A DNA stretch of 64,000 bases from CAWAVN01 sp963825075 (lineage in GTDB: Bacteria > Planctomycetota > Planctomycetia > Planctomycetales > Planctomycetaceae), in assembly GCA_963825075.1 (NCBI GenBank), contig CAWGRX010000015.1, forward strand, positions 62,001 through 126,000, read 5' to 3'. Shown piece by piece: positions 1-9,336 of this stretch. Every line of letters starts with the position of its first letter. The first letter of the stretch is position 1. The notes under the pieces are model-generated. The model ran no database searches and was not told the origin of the DNA. It saw only the letters and a program-made list of their open reading frames with translations. A program made the position numbers and the translations under genes.

Positions 1-3000
1 GTGGTGGTTCCGACCGCTCCACCGCCGCCGCCGCCGCGGTTTCCGCCGCCGCCGATGTTGCCGCCGCCGCCGATGTTGCCGCCGCCCCCGACGTTACCGC
101 CGCCCCCGACGTTACCGCCGCCGCCGACGTTACCGCCGCCCCCGAACCCGCCGCCACCAAATTGGGTGGGCAGTCCGAGTGCGAGGGCATTCACTGCCGG
201 GGGACCGCCGCCGATTCCGCCGAAGCCGAAGTTTCCTCCTCCTCCTCCTCCGCCGATCCCGCCGCCGCCGAACCCGCCACCGCCGCCGCCGAACCCGCCG
301 CCACCACCGCCGCCGAACCCGCCGCCGCCGCCGCCGAACCCGCCGCCACCGCGGTTTCCGCCGCCGCCGGTAACGCCGTTGTTAGCGGCTCCATTGGCTC
401 CACCGGCCCCGCCACCCCCGCCTTGGAAGGAGAAGGTGAACACGTCGGTGATGTTGGTGAAGCTCGGCACAACGGTGAGTCGGACGAACCGCCGGTCCGC
501 CGAGATGACGGCCATGACCGACATCGTGACCCCTTCCGAGAGCGTGGTGATCTGGGGGGTATAACCGATCGAGAAGAAGCCCACCGTGGGAATCAAACTC
601 GTGACGAACGGCCGCTGCGTGGTGCTTTGCACCGTGGCTTGTTGCCCGTTGAACATCGTGACTTTGGGAGCGAACATGATGTTGGTCCGCTCATCGGCCT
701 GGGCTGCCCGGACGAAGAAGAAGGCTTCGATGTCCGACAGGATCGCCATCCCCACTTGAATCCCGGCTTGGGGATTAAAGTTCCCGAAGTCCGGCGCACC
801 AAGGTCGAACGATCCCTGTTGAAAGCCCACGTCCAAACTGGGCGTGAATTGTCCCGGCTGTTGCAGACCGACGATGGTTCCGTTTTTCGGCCAATTGTCC
901 AACGCCGGCAGGTTGAGGAGCGCGGGAGGCCTTAAGAACTGGGGCCCGCCGCCACCAGCCCCACCACCAGCCCCACCGGCCCCACCGCCGACTCCACCGA
1001 CGTTTCCGCCGCCGCCGCCGCCGACTCCGCCGCCGCCGATCCCAGCGATGCCGACGATGTTGGATTGCCCTGTTTGTCCGGTGTTGCCCGTGTTGCCCGC
1101 GACGCCCGTGTTGCCGCTGTTGCCCTGGATGCTGCCGATTAAGGGGGCACCGAAGGCGGGGGGCGTCAAGCCGAGGGTATCGCCTTCCACGTTGTCCTGG
1201 ACGTTGAAGTCGAAGTCGATGCCGACCTGCTCGAAGAACCGGTCCGCCACCGTGATGAATCGCACTTCAATCGTCACTTGCAAATCCTGCAACCGGCGAA
1301 GCTGTTCGAGCAGGTCGCGAATTTCTTCGTGAACTTTCTGCGTCTGGCGAATGACCAGGCTCAACGTCGTTTCGTAAGACCTTAGCGATCCGCTGCCGCC
1401 GGTTTCGGCCCAGGTATCCGGAGCGACGGTGGTCACAATCAGATCGGAGAGCGTGTCGAAGTCCACCGCCGAACCGCCGCCGGACAGCGACGATTCCAAA
1501 CCCGGAGCCGACCAGGGATTGTTCAGTTCCGAATTGTCGGGAACCTGAAACTGGGCGCCGGTCACCGGTTGCAAGCTGCCGCCGGCGGGAATGCTGAAGT
1601 TCCCCGGTCCTTCCCAGGCATTATGGCCCGGACCGCTGCTTTTGAGGCCTTGCCCGCCGCTGGGTTTGAAGTTGGGAATCGGCACGACCAAATCGGCGAC
1701 GGGATAAGTCCGCACGTCCAATTTGCCCTGCTGCCGGATTTCGCTGGTCACCTTGAGCACTTCATCCTGAATCATGTACGACAGCCGCATTGGTTCCAGG
1801 ATCAGATTGAGGGCGCTCGACAGCTTGATGCCGTCCACGTTAATTGTGACCTCTTGATCCGGCAGAATGCCTTCGTCGCTGAGACCCAGATTGTCGATCA
1901 CCACGTTGATGCCCGCGGTGGTCGCGATATGCGTGACGACTTCGTTCAAGGGCGATTTTGAGAAGTGCAGCGAAATTGGCCGTTCCAGGCTCTTTTCGAT
2001 CCGCCGTTCCTCCTCGGTTTTGACGCGGTTGTCCGTCCCGTAGCGGCTGCGGCGTTCGGTCAACTTCTCCCAATCCTTGATGTCCGGGAACTTGATAGGA
2101 TTGTTATCGTCAAAGGGAATCGCCGCCAATTCCGCGTTGTTCAACGCCGTCCAGAAGCCCTCTTCTTTTCGCTCCTTGAGGTCCTCGTTGCTGGCATCCC
2201 GGCGGGCGAAGCGGGCTTTCCAGAACATATTCACCGTCACCGGGTTTTCGCGATCGAGATCCCGGGCTTTCTTGGCGATGATTTCCGCTTCCGCAAACCG
2301 CCGTTGCTTAAAGAGTTGATTGAACTCATCCACCATATCCGCGAGTTCTTGTTCCACGCGAACTTTGTAGGCGCGTTCTTTCTTGATCGCGTCTTTGACA
2401 CGCGAGTTCTCGTCTTCCAATGCAAGAATCGGGGCCCGTTGTTTTTGCCAGGCTTCGATTTCCCCGCGGGACAGCTTGAGCTGCCGCATCAGCGGGGCGA
2501 GCTGCTTTTCGGTCAGATCCGAATCGCTGATGTTGGCGATCGTGCGGTCGATGAGTTCGAGCGCCTCGGTCGGTTTTTTCTCCCGCAGCCGGTCGGCTTG
2601 GAAGATCGCATTCAGCGTTTCAGAGCGAAGCTTTTCGTACTTCACCGCCTGCTCTTTTTGGACCAGGCCGATGCTGCCGGGCTGGAACTCGTTGTCCGTT
2701 CCCGGACCCACGCGGCGGGTTCCGCCCCCGACTTCGTTCTTCACCTGGCGGATGCCGCCGGCGTTTTGCTTCTCGATCATCGGCCGCAGCGTTTGCAGCA
2801 TATCCTGGAGCGACTGCGCGCGGTAGGGATCGAGCTTCTGCCCCGTGCGGTAGCAGTGCAGGAAGGCATCGTAAGCCTGTTCGTACTGGCCGTCGTTGAA
2901 GTGCTGGAGGCCGCGGTCGAAGAGTTCCGTCGCCGTCACGCCGGACGGCTGCACGATGCCCGTCTCAGCAGCCGGGGGCGCGGGGGCTTTCTTGGCGACT

Positions 3001-4676
3001 TCAAAACTGCCCGGTTCCTCCAATTCCAACTTGGGCCTGACGGAGGGCGACGGGGCGGCCGGTTCAGGCCGCGGTTTCGGTGCGATCAAAGGCCGCTTCG
3101 CGATCGGCTGTTCCGGTTCCAACTTGGGTTGAGCCGGACGTTTCACGATCGGCTGTTCCGGTTCCAACTTGGGTTGAGCCGGACGTTTCACGAAGGGGTT
3201 CTCTTCCGCCCGCGTCTTCGGAGCGGCCGGTTGTTTGGCTTCAGCCACCGGAGGGAAGCCGGGGAAATTCGGAACAGGTTCCGGCTCAGCGGGCGGCCGG
3301 CGATAGCGTTTCAGCAATTCGGCCACGGATTCCGGTTTGTCATCGAAAATCTGATACTTGGCGTTGAGGTTTTTGGCTGCCAAGATTTTACTTTCAGCGG
3401 CTTGGTAATCTGCCGCGCGAATGTCGGCCCGGGCTTCTGTGAGCAGCTTTTGGGCTTTGTCGTGCTTGGCGATCTCCGCGGGATCGGGTGGAGCGGGTTT
3501 GGTTCGGGGCGTGATGATGGGAGCCTGTTGCTGCGCCGCGAACCGCGCTTGCGATTCCATGCGGTTGATGTCTTTCAAGACCAATTCGGGCCGCTCGTCA
3601 AACACCGTGTAAACCACGTCCAACTGCTCGGCTCGTTTGATCTTGTCGCGTGCGGACTGAAACCGACCCGCCTTAGCTTCCTGCCGGGCTTCCGCAATCA
3701 ACTTTTGCGCCTGAGCTTTGTTGGCTTCATTCGGATTCTTGGGAGCCGGCGTGTTGTTCGCGGCTGGCTGCGGCTTTGAAGAATCGAGCGCCGCAAACGG
3801 ATTGCCGACCGGCGCTTTGGGATTCGGATTGGAATTGTGGCTGGGTTTTGCTCCCGGATCCTGAGCGGCAAACGGATTTTGTACCGGGGTTTTCGGATTG
3901 GGATTCTGATTCGGTCGAGGCGCTCGCGAAGCAAACGGATTGTCCGAATTTTGTCCCGGCGTGATCGTCGTGGTATTCGTTTTCCGCTCGATGTCGGCGA
4001 GCAAGTGTTTGGGGCTTTCTTCAAACAATCCCCATACGGCTTGCAGCTTGTCGGCTTCGAGAGCCAGCGCGCGGGCCGCATCGGTTTGGCCGGCCTGAAG
4101 CGCCCGGCGGGACTGCTGCAAGAGCGCCTGGGCTTGCCGCTTGGCGGGAGAATCCGATCCGGGCAAGGTCGGCGCGGGACGCGAAGTCCGCTGCGACTCG
4201 TTATTCGCTTGCTGCACCCTATCGAAATCCGGTCCGGCATTCAGATCCGGTGCCGCATTTAACTCCGGCACGGGCCTGGCTTGCTGCGAGAACGGATTTC
4301 CCAGCGCCGGCGGTTTGGGCCGGCCTTGGATCCGCGCGATGAACTGGGCCGGCGATTCCGCACTGGGATTGAGCGGCATCTGCGTGGCTTGCACCAAGGC
4401 GTTCGCCGAGTTGGCAAACCGCAGGGCCGCGCTGCGGTTCCCCCGCCGTTCCATTTCGGCGGCTTTGCGCATGTAGTCGTTCACGCGGGCTCTTTGGGCC
4501 GCGGTCACTCTTTCATCGCCCATCGAAGGCGGCCCGCCGAAACCCGGCGGTCCTCCGCCGCTCGATTCCGACCCGGTTTGAGCCAATACCGCTTGACTGG
4601 TTTGCTGGGAACCGGCCCACCAAACCGAAGCCGCGACCACGGTCGCACACGCGAACAGTCCGATTGTTTTGCCCAA
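1..4676 (-). CDS. Large secretin (type II/III secretion or pilus outer-membrane channel), C-terminus beyond window
   Basis: Probable outer-membrane secretin subunit. I read an open frame from a TTG at 4676 to the window edge, about 1558 residues; the start is fixed by GGAGGA eight bases upstream and by a following signal-peptide-like hydrophobic stretch (residues 5-17). Residues about 30-560 are proline/asparagine rich and hold four helical repeats ending in variants of F-[DE]-x-x-P. A coiled-coil segment follows (about 650-830). An STN/N0-type domain lies near 897-985 and the secretin core near 1099-1419, recognisable by VTIEVRFITV, the NIMFAPKVTMFNGQ-type segment and VVPSFTNI. Glycine-rich tracts interrupt the core (about 1209-1249) and follow it (1419 to the edge). 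Typical GspD proteins have 650-750 residues, so this is about twice the usual size. A C-terminal remainder must lie outside the window. Family call is confident; the transported substrate is unknown. Confidence 0.85.
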   Translation of the reverse strand, partial: MGKTIGLFACATVVAASVWWAGSQQTSQAVLAQTGSESSGGGPPGFGGPPSMGDERVTAAQRARVNDYMRKAAEMERRGNRSAALRFANSANALVQATQMPLNPSAESPAQFIARIQGRPKPPALGNPFSQQARPVPELNAAPDLNAGPDFDRVQQANNESQRTSRPAPTLPGSDSPAKRQAQALLQQSRRALQAGQTDAARALALEADKLQAVWGLFEESPKHLLADIERKTNTTTITPGQNSDNPFASRAPRPNQNPNPKTPVQNPFAAQDPGAKPSHNSNPNPKAPVGNPFAALDSSKPQPAANNTPAPKNPNEANKAQAQKLIAEARQEAKAGRFQSARDKIKRAEQLDVVYTVFDERPELVLKDINRMESQARFAAQQQAPIITPRTKPAPPDPAEIAKHDKAQKLLTEARADIRAADYQAAESKILAAKNLNAKYQIFDDKPESVAELLKRYRRPPAEPEPVPNFPGFPPVAEAKQPAAPKTRAEENPFVKRPAQPKLEPEQPIVKRPAQPKLEPEQPIAKRPLIAPKPRPEPAAPSPSVRPKLELEEPGSFEVAKKAPAPPAAETGIVQPSGVTATELFDRGLQHFNDGQYEQAYDAFLHCYRTGQKLDPYRAQSLQDMLQTLRPMIEKQNAGGIRQVKNEVGGGTRRVGPGTDNEFQPGSIGLVQKEQAVKYEKLRSETLNAIFQADRLREKKPTEALELIDRTIANISDSDLTEKQLAPLMRQLKLSRGEIEAWQKQRAPILALEDENSRVKDAIKKERAYKVRVEQELADMVDEFNQLFKQRRFAEAEIIAKKARDLDRENPVTVNMFWKARFARRDASNEDLKERKEEGFWTALNNAELAAIPFDDNNPIKFPDIKDWEKLTERRSRYGTDNRVKTEEERRIEKSLERPISLHFSKSPLNEVVTHIATTAGINVVIDNLGLSDEGILPDQEVTINVDGIKLSSALNLILEPMRLSYMIQDEVLKVTSEIRQQGKLDVRTYPVADLVVPIPNFKPSGGQGLKSSGPGHNAWEGPGNFSIPAGGSLQPVTGAQFQVPDNSELNNPWSAPGLESSLSGGGSAVDFDTLSDLIVTTVAPDTWAETGGSGSLRSYETTLSLVIRQTQKVHEEIRDLLEQLRRLQDLQVTIEVRFITVADRFFEQVGIDFDFNVQDNVEGDTLGLTPPAFGAPLIGSIQGNSGNTGVAGNTGNTGQTGQSNIVGIAGIGGGGVGGGGGGNVGGVGGGAGGAGGGAGGGGPQFLRPPALLNLPALDNWPKNGTIVGLQQPGQFTPSLDVGFQQGSFDLGAPDFGNFNPQAGIQVGMAILSDIEAFFFVRAAQADERTNIMFAPKVTMFNGQQATVQSTTQRPFVTSLIPTVGFFSIGYTPQITTLSEGVTMSVMAVISADRRFVRLTVVPSFTNITDVFTFSFQGGGGGAGGANGAANNGVTGGGGNRGGGGFGGGGGGFGGGGGGGFGGGGGGFGGGGIGGGGGGGNFGFGGIGGGPPAVNALALGLPTQFGGGGFGGGGNVGGGGNVGGGGNVGGGGNIGGGGNIGGGGNRGGGGGGAVGTT
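3102..3191 (-). repeat. Two exact 45-bp tandem repeats inside the secretin gene
   Basis: The units 3102-3146 and 3147-3191 are identical and in frame. Each encodes 15 residues of the form KRPAQPKLEPEQPI plus one, in the proline-rich linker of the secretin. Exact identity suggests a recent duplication, so copy number may vary between strains. Confidence 0.9.
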
Positions 4677-5237
4677 CGGTAGGTTCCTCCTACAGGCCTT
4701 GAGACGCAGTGCTGACTTCAACGTCCATGTTGCGTCGTCATAATGTCCAAAACGTTCCGCCTAAAATCGTCTGGGATTTCAATGCGTCGAACACCAAGGA
4801 GCATGACGCGCGTGGAAAGGGGCGAATCCCAGAAGGCCCCGTGCCCGCTGGAAAACCCGCCGAGTCGTCAATGTTTGGATGAGATCACGAGACACGATAG
4901 GCTGTGAATCGAGAAAGGCGGGGGATAGATAACGAAACCCCCAAACCGGGTCAAGACGGCTCTCGGTAATTTGAACAATTCTCTTGCAATTTTCACCCTT
5001 CAGAGGGCCGGCAAGAGATAGAAAGAGGGGAAGAATGAGAGCGGGGGAGAATGGGCAAGTGAGGCGAGCCGATCGAATCCGTTCTCCCGATCTCCGCGTC
5101 CTTCACTCTTCCCGGTTAGGATCGTTCGAGAAACAACTATCCCGGAAAAGTGAGCGGCACGTCACGCGCCACCGGTTTTTCCCATCCGAAGAACCGGTGG
5201 CTAGCGCCATTCCGCTCAGATATTCATCGAACGATGA
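4677..5237. other. Intergenic region between secretin and SDR genes
   Basis: About 560 bases upstream of the secretin and downstream of the SDR gene. Apart from the promoter candidate near 4940 I see no conserved reading frame, repeat or RNA gene. The open frames here have no ribosome site and no recognisable protein. Confidence 0.5.
4926..4954 (-). promoter_or_regulatory. Candidate sigma-70-type promoter of the secretin gene
   Basis: On the minus strand TTGACC (4954-4949) is followed after 17 bases by TATCTA (4931-4926). The -35 box is good and the -10 box weak. It would give a leader of about 240 nt before the TTG start. The same TTGACC box with 17-base spacing occurs at 17467. Confidence 0.35.
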
Positions 5238-5975
5238 TTAGCCGCGGCCGAGGTAGAGTTGATCTTTCGGCAGGACGATCGCTTCCAGGAAATTTACGTC
5301 CGCCGGGAGCGTGAGCATCGCGAGCGCGGCTTGGGCGATGGTTTCCACGCTCATCATCGGTTCCTCGTCCGAGGTGAAGCCGCTGTCCTGCCGGCGTTCC
5401 ACGCGGACGTTGCCCGGATGCAGGCAACTGCACACGATGTTAAACGGCCGGCCGTCGATCGCGACGGCTTGCGTCAAGCCCCACACGCCGAACTTGGCGG
5501 CCGCGTAAGGCGAACTCGCTTCGCGGGGCCGTTGGGCGGAGATCGAGCCGATGTTCAATATCCGCCCGCCGCCTTGGTTTTTCATGATGGAGAACGCGGC
5601 CCGGCTGCAAAGAAACGCCCCCGTCAGGCAGGCTCCGATCACGTTGTTCCAATCCTCCAGCGTGACTTCATCCACCCGCCCGCCGTCAAACGCCCCGGCA
5701 TTATTCACCAGAATGTCCACGCGGCCGAATTGCTTCATCACCGCTTCAAAGAACTCCGCCACCGCTTCTTCATCGGAGACATCGACCTGCTTCGCAAGCA
5801 CATCCACGCCATGCTCTTCCAGATCGCTTTGAGCGGCGGAAAGTTTGTCAAGATTCCGCCCGCAAATCGCCAAATGACAACCGTCACCCGCCAGCACCTC
5901 GGCAATGCCTTTGCCAATCCCGCCATTGCCTCCCGTCACCACCGCCACCTGGTTTTCCAACCGTTTCTGCGCCAT
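5238..5975 (-). CDS. Short-chain dehydrogenase/reductase (SDR) family oxidoreductase
   Basis: A 245-residue classical SDR, expected to use NAD(P)H in a cytosolic oxidation or reduction of an unknown alcohol/ketone. The Rossmann glycine motif TGGNGGIG is at residues about 14-21, the NNAG motif near 90, the catalytic serine in IGSIS near 140 and the YAAAK catalytic pair near 153. I chose the ATG at 5975 because MAQKRLENQVAVVTG is the usual distance to the glycine motif; the frame is open to an ATG at 6041, which would add 22 unconserved residues. The gene stands alone, with a palindromic element upstream at 6061-6111. Confidence 0.85.
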   Translation of the reverse strand: MAQKRLENQVAVVTGGNGGIGKGIAEVLAGDGCHLAICGRNLDKLSAAQSDLEEHGVDVLAKQVDVSDEEAVAEFFEAVMKQFGRVDILVNNAGAFDGGRVDEVTLEDWNNVIGACLTGAFLCSRAAFSIMKNQGGGRILNIGSISAQRPREASSPYAAAKFGVWGLTQAVAIDGRPFNIVCSCLHPGNVRVERRQDSGFTSDEEPMMSVETIAQAALAMLTLPADVNFLEAIVLPKDQLYLGRG

Positions 5976-6050
5976 GAGTTTCACTTTCGGTTTTTGGTTA
6001 TGAAGGAACTCGGTGTGTGCGGCCCGTTTTTCTGGCGACATCCTTTTTGA

Positions 6051-6119
6051 GGGGATTTCTGCTTACTTCGTGCGCGGCTCTCGTTAAAAATCAGCCGCGC
6101 ACGAAGTAAGCGGGGATTT
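6051..6119. repeat. Perfect 19-bp inverted repeat flanked by an 8-bp direct repeat
   Basis: Arms 6061-6079 and 6093-6111 are exact reverse complements (GCTTACTTCGTGCGCGGCT) around a 13-base loop. GGGGATTT occurs directly before (6051-6058) and after (6112-6119), like a target-site duplication. The same arm sequence, with the two arms in the opposite order, recurs at 11722-11789. Confidence 0.85.
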
Positions 6120-6215
6120 TTTCCAGAAAAATTGGCCACACACAACTCGGTGTTCGCTGCGGAGCGAATCGGCGAACCTACGGCGAGTGTGTCTCTTGCG
6201 GAAATGGACGCGAAT

Positions 6216-8816
6216 TTACCGTTGAGCTGTTGCAGTCGGGGCGGCTTGGGACGGGCTGCCGGATGCGTGCCCTTTGAATTTGCTGTAACCTTCGTTCAGG
6301 AACTGGAAGAATGGTCCTTCCGCGAGTTCCGAAGAAGTAAAACGCTCCAGCACCGCCAGGTCGTTCGGATGCACCACCGCATAGGCGGGCAGTTGGACAT
6401 CGCCGAACCAATGCCGTTGCAGTTGGCGGTTCATTTCCAGCATCTCTTCGGCCTGTCCGGGGCCGTCGATGCCGGACTTGTCGGCATTGGGAATTTTGTC
6501 CGTGTAAAGCTGAACCGGTACGAACTCATTGAGGCGCTTGTGCTTGGGCGAGTCGCCAATGACATTTTCCATCTTCCGGCAATTCACGCAGTTGACGCCG
6601 GTGAAGTCCAAGAGCAGCGGCCGGCCCGTCTTGCGGGCGTGTTCCACGGCTTTTTCAAAATTCAGGGCATAAACGATGCCATGCGATTTCCGCCAAGGGC
6701 CGATGTTCGGATCATTCCCGGCTTCCCCCGGTTTGATGGGAGCGAACGCCACGATGTTCTGCCAGACTTTTTGCGTCAGCCCTTTTGGATGAAAATCGGT
6801 AAACGTGCCCAGCCCCAGCAAAATCGCCAAAAGCACAAACGGCACGGCGAACAGCAATCTCGTCGCCGTGATCTTCGCGGGCATGTCATGAGGCATGCGG
6901 AACAGTCCGAGCAAATACAACCCGCACGCCGCCGCCATCACCAGCCAACCGATCATCACCACGTTGTAAGTCAGGTACATCGGCTGCCCGAACCAACTTG
7001 TATCGGCCACGCTGAGGAATTTAAGGGCGGCCCCGATTTCGATAAAGCCCATCGTGACTTTGACGGTGTTCATCCAGCCGCCGCTTTTGGGCAATTTTTT
7101 GAGGAAGCTCGGAAACAAGGCGAGCAGAAAGAACGGAAAGGAGAACGCCGCCGAGAATGCCAGCATCCCCAATACCGGCCAGAGCACTTCGCCTTTGGAA
7201 GCCATCACCAACAGCAGCCCCGCAAAGGCGAAGGTGCAGGTGAAGGAGACCAGTGTAAACGTGAGGGCCATGAACAGCGTGCCGATGATTCCGCCTTTTT
7301 GTTCCTTGCCGGCGGACCAGGTCAACAGCCAGCTTGGGACGCGAATTTCAAAGACGCCCAGCATGCTGATGCCGAATAGAACAATCACCCCCGCCAGCAC
7401 GAGGTTCAGCCAGGGATTGTTGGCCAGGCGATTGAGCGAAGTCGCTTCAAACAAAGCCGCCATCAGCAAACCTAGCCCCGTGAAGGTGGCAATAATTCCG
7501 CCGCAGTAAATCGTCGCCAATGTGGAGGGCCGATGATGGCCTTTCTCGGATTGTTTCAAAAAGAAGCTGATCGTGATCGGCACCATGGGGAATACGCAGG
7601 GCGTCAAGAGAGCCAAAAATCCAAACCCCGCCGCCGAGATAAGAAACAGCGCCAGGCCCTGCTTCTTCACGTCCTGCGAAGCGGCGGAGATTTTGTTGAG
7701 ATCCAGATCAGGAACGCTCGGCTCGGCTTCCGCCGCCGCCGATTTGTTTTGGTTGGTGTGCAGATTGAAGGCTACGCGTTTCGATACGCAGCGGTCGGCA
7801 TCGCAGGTCTGGTATTTCACTTCGCCTTTCACGCCAAACCCCTCGGTTTTCGCGGCCGCCAAAACTTCCAATTCCCGGCTCCAAGAAATCGTGCCGTGAT
7901 AGACTTCCTGAACGGCGGTCACATCACCGATTTGGACGTTTTTGATCTCAAAATCTTTGCTGGGCTGAAACCCATCGCCGAGGGGTTTGAGGTTTTCCGT
8001 TTTTTCAAGCTGAATCGACGTTGCCTGCGCGAAGTTGCCTTCTCTTTGCGTGATCGAATACGTGTGCCAGTTTTTGTCCAGCTTGAGCTGAACCGTCAGC
8101 GTGACCTTCTCGCCCGGCTTGGCGGTTTTGGGTTCGAGGGTGATCGTGACTTCCGCGGGGCCGGGCTTTTTGCCCAGGCTGGGGCGGTCCTTGTGGATCA
8201 GAGCATTCGATTCCTGAGAAGGAATCAAAGCCACGGAGATCGATTCGTGGACCGGCTTGCAGCTCCGGTCATCGCAGATTTGGCCATCGACTTTGCCTTC
8301 GACTCGCACATCCGCCGGCCCGGCGTCTTTCGTGAGCCGGTATTTTCGGGTCCAGGTAATGGTTTTGACATATTTTTCGATGTTGGCGTCGATGATCGGC
8401 TCGAACACCGTTTTGGGTTTGCGCTCCGGTTGAAAAGATTTTTCTACCGCTTCCAAACCTGGGGCTTTCTCGATGGAAAACTGCGTCTTGGCCCCGTTTT
8501 TGTTCGTGGTCGAATACGTGTAGCTGCCCGGCGGGACGTTGATCGTGATCGCCAGGATGACCTCATCGCCTGGCTTTAATTCCTCGACTTTGCCTTTAGC
8601 CGGTTTGAGGGCCGCCTCTACGTCGTTCTTGGCCTTCCGTTTGGCACCGGGTTCTTCCGGTCCCAGAAGATCAATGAAGCCCGGCTTGGCTTTGGGCTCG
8701 AGTTGGATCTGCTGTCCGAAGGCGGCGGTTTGAGTTTGAAACCAACCCAACCCGCCCAGAAAGCCAAAAAGGGCCGCCAACCGGAGTCCGCGAGGAGAAA
8801 TCATCATCATGGCCAT
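6216..8816 (-). CDS. dsbD: DsbD-like protein-disulfide reductase with two N-terminal nDsbD-like domains
   Basis: An 866-residue membrane protein predicted to move reducing power from the cytoplasm to periplasmic thiols. A signal peptide (1-33) is followed by two related beta-type domains (about 55-195 and 220-355); each ends in a cysteine pair (CDDRSC and CDADRC), the pattern of the DsbD alpha domain. Residues about 385-690 carry the DsbD transmembrane domain with the LTPCVFPMVPIT and SFTCTFAF cysteines. A C-terminal thioredoxin domain has CVNC near 743-746. E. coli DsbD has 565 residues and only one alpha domain, so the extra domain and enlarged middle are notable. The start ATG is followed by further ATGs, so it may lie a few codons later. 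It has no obvious operon partner. Confidence 0.85.
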   Translation of the reverse strand: MAMMMISPRGLRLAALFGFLGGLGWFQTQTAAFGQQIQLEPKAKPGFIDLLGPEEPGAKRKAKNDVEAALKPAKGKVEELKPGDEVILAITINVPPGSYTYSTTNKNGAKTQFSIEKAPGLEAVEKSFQPERKPKTVFEPIIDANIEKYVKTITWTRKYRLTKDAGPADVRVEGKVDGQICDDRSCKPVHESISVALIPSQESNALIHKDRPSLGKKPGPAEVTITLEPKTAKPGEKVTLTVQLKLDKNWHTYSITQREGNFAQATSIQLEKTENLKPLGDGFQPSKDFEIKNVQIGDVTAVQEVYHGTISWSRELEVLAAAKTEGFGVKGEVKYQTCDADRCVSKRVAFNLHTNQNKSAAAEAEPSVPDLDLNKISAASQDVKKQGLALFLISAAGFGFLALLTPCVFPMVPITISFFLKQSEKGHHRPSTLATIYCGGIIATFTGLGLLMAALFEATSLNRLANNPWLNLVLAGVIVLFGISMLGVFEIRVPSWLLTWSAGKEQKGGIIGTLFMALTFTLVSFTCTFAFAGLLLVMASKGEVLWPVLGMLAFSAAFSFPFFLLALFPSFLKKLPKSGGWMNTVKVTMGFIEIGAALKFLSVADTSWFGQPMYLTYNVVMIGWLVMAAACGLYLLGLFRMPHDMPAKITATRLLFAVPFVLLAILLGLGTFTDFHPKGLTQKVWQNIVAFAPIKPGEAGNDPNIGPWRKSHGIVYALNFEKAVEHARKTGRPLLLDFTGVNCVNCRKMENVIGDSPKHKRLNEFVPVQLYTDKIPNADKSGIDGPGQAEEMLEMNRQLQRHWFGDVQLPAYAVVHPNDLAVLERFTSSELAEGPFFQFLNEGYSKFKGHASGSPSQAAPTATAQR

Positions 8817-9112
8817 TCCAACACAAAAGCGAAGCGTTGAGAGGAAGTTTTTTTGGGAAGCGAGGGGACCAGAAACGGATCGGCCCGTTGTTTTCCGTCA
8901 GATTTTGTACGATAAAAGTATCGCTTATCCCGGGTGGAGGGTCTGTACGATGGACCACAGTTTATCCTGGAAATCCCCCGATTCATAAATCATCATAAGC
9001 AAAACCGGCAAATCCGGGCAATCGCGCCCTCCGCCACCGAGCAAATCCACCGGGACCCATTTGATCCAGGTTACCTAAATTCAATTGAAATCGTGATCCC
9101 ACCGCTTCGTTG

Positions 9113-9280
9113 TTTTTAACGCAAAAAGCGCGAAGGGCGGACGCAAAGAAAAACGAAAAAGGGGGCGAAACATGTGTCAAAATCTTGTTCAAATTATTGG
9201 CCCAAAAAACAGGGATGGGCCTGCCGTTTTTCCGGCCTTGGCGTCCTTTGTGCCTTCTCTTGGCGTCTTTTGCGTTAAAA
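9113..9280. repeat. Long imperfect inverted repeat of short words, in a 520-bp intergenic region
   Basis: The gap 8817-9336 holds no gene that I can support. Its main structure is a left arm 9113-9160, beginning TTTTTAACGCAAAAAGCGCG, mirrored by a right arm 9238-9280 that ends CTTTTGCGTTAAAA. Both arms are made of variants of the word ACGCAAAG/GCGCAAAG. The same word appears at 61671-61692. Confidence 0.65.
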
Positions 9281-9336
9281 CCAAATGTTCAAAGTCAACG
9301 CATTTTTCCTTGGACACTTAACTTTATGGACCGGGC

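Noticed and set aside
1..564. Proline-rich open frame on the plus strand
   Set aside because: It is the antisense of the glycine codons of the secretin (GGC/GGN read as CCN), with no ribosome site.
3102..3191. Tandem 45-bp units as a possible CRISPR array
   Set aside because: The copies are directly adjacent without spacers and lie in frame inside a coding region.
1965..3779. 604-residue open frame on the plus strand
   Set aside because: Shadow of the secretin gene; arginine/phenylalanine-rich composition without any recognisable fold, typical of antisense of a high-G+C gene.
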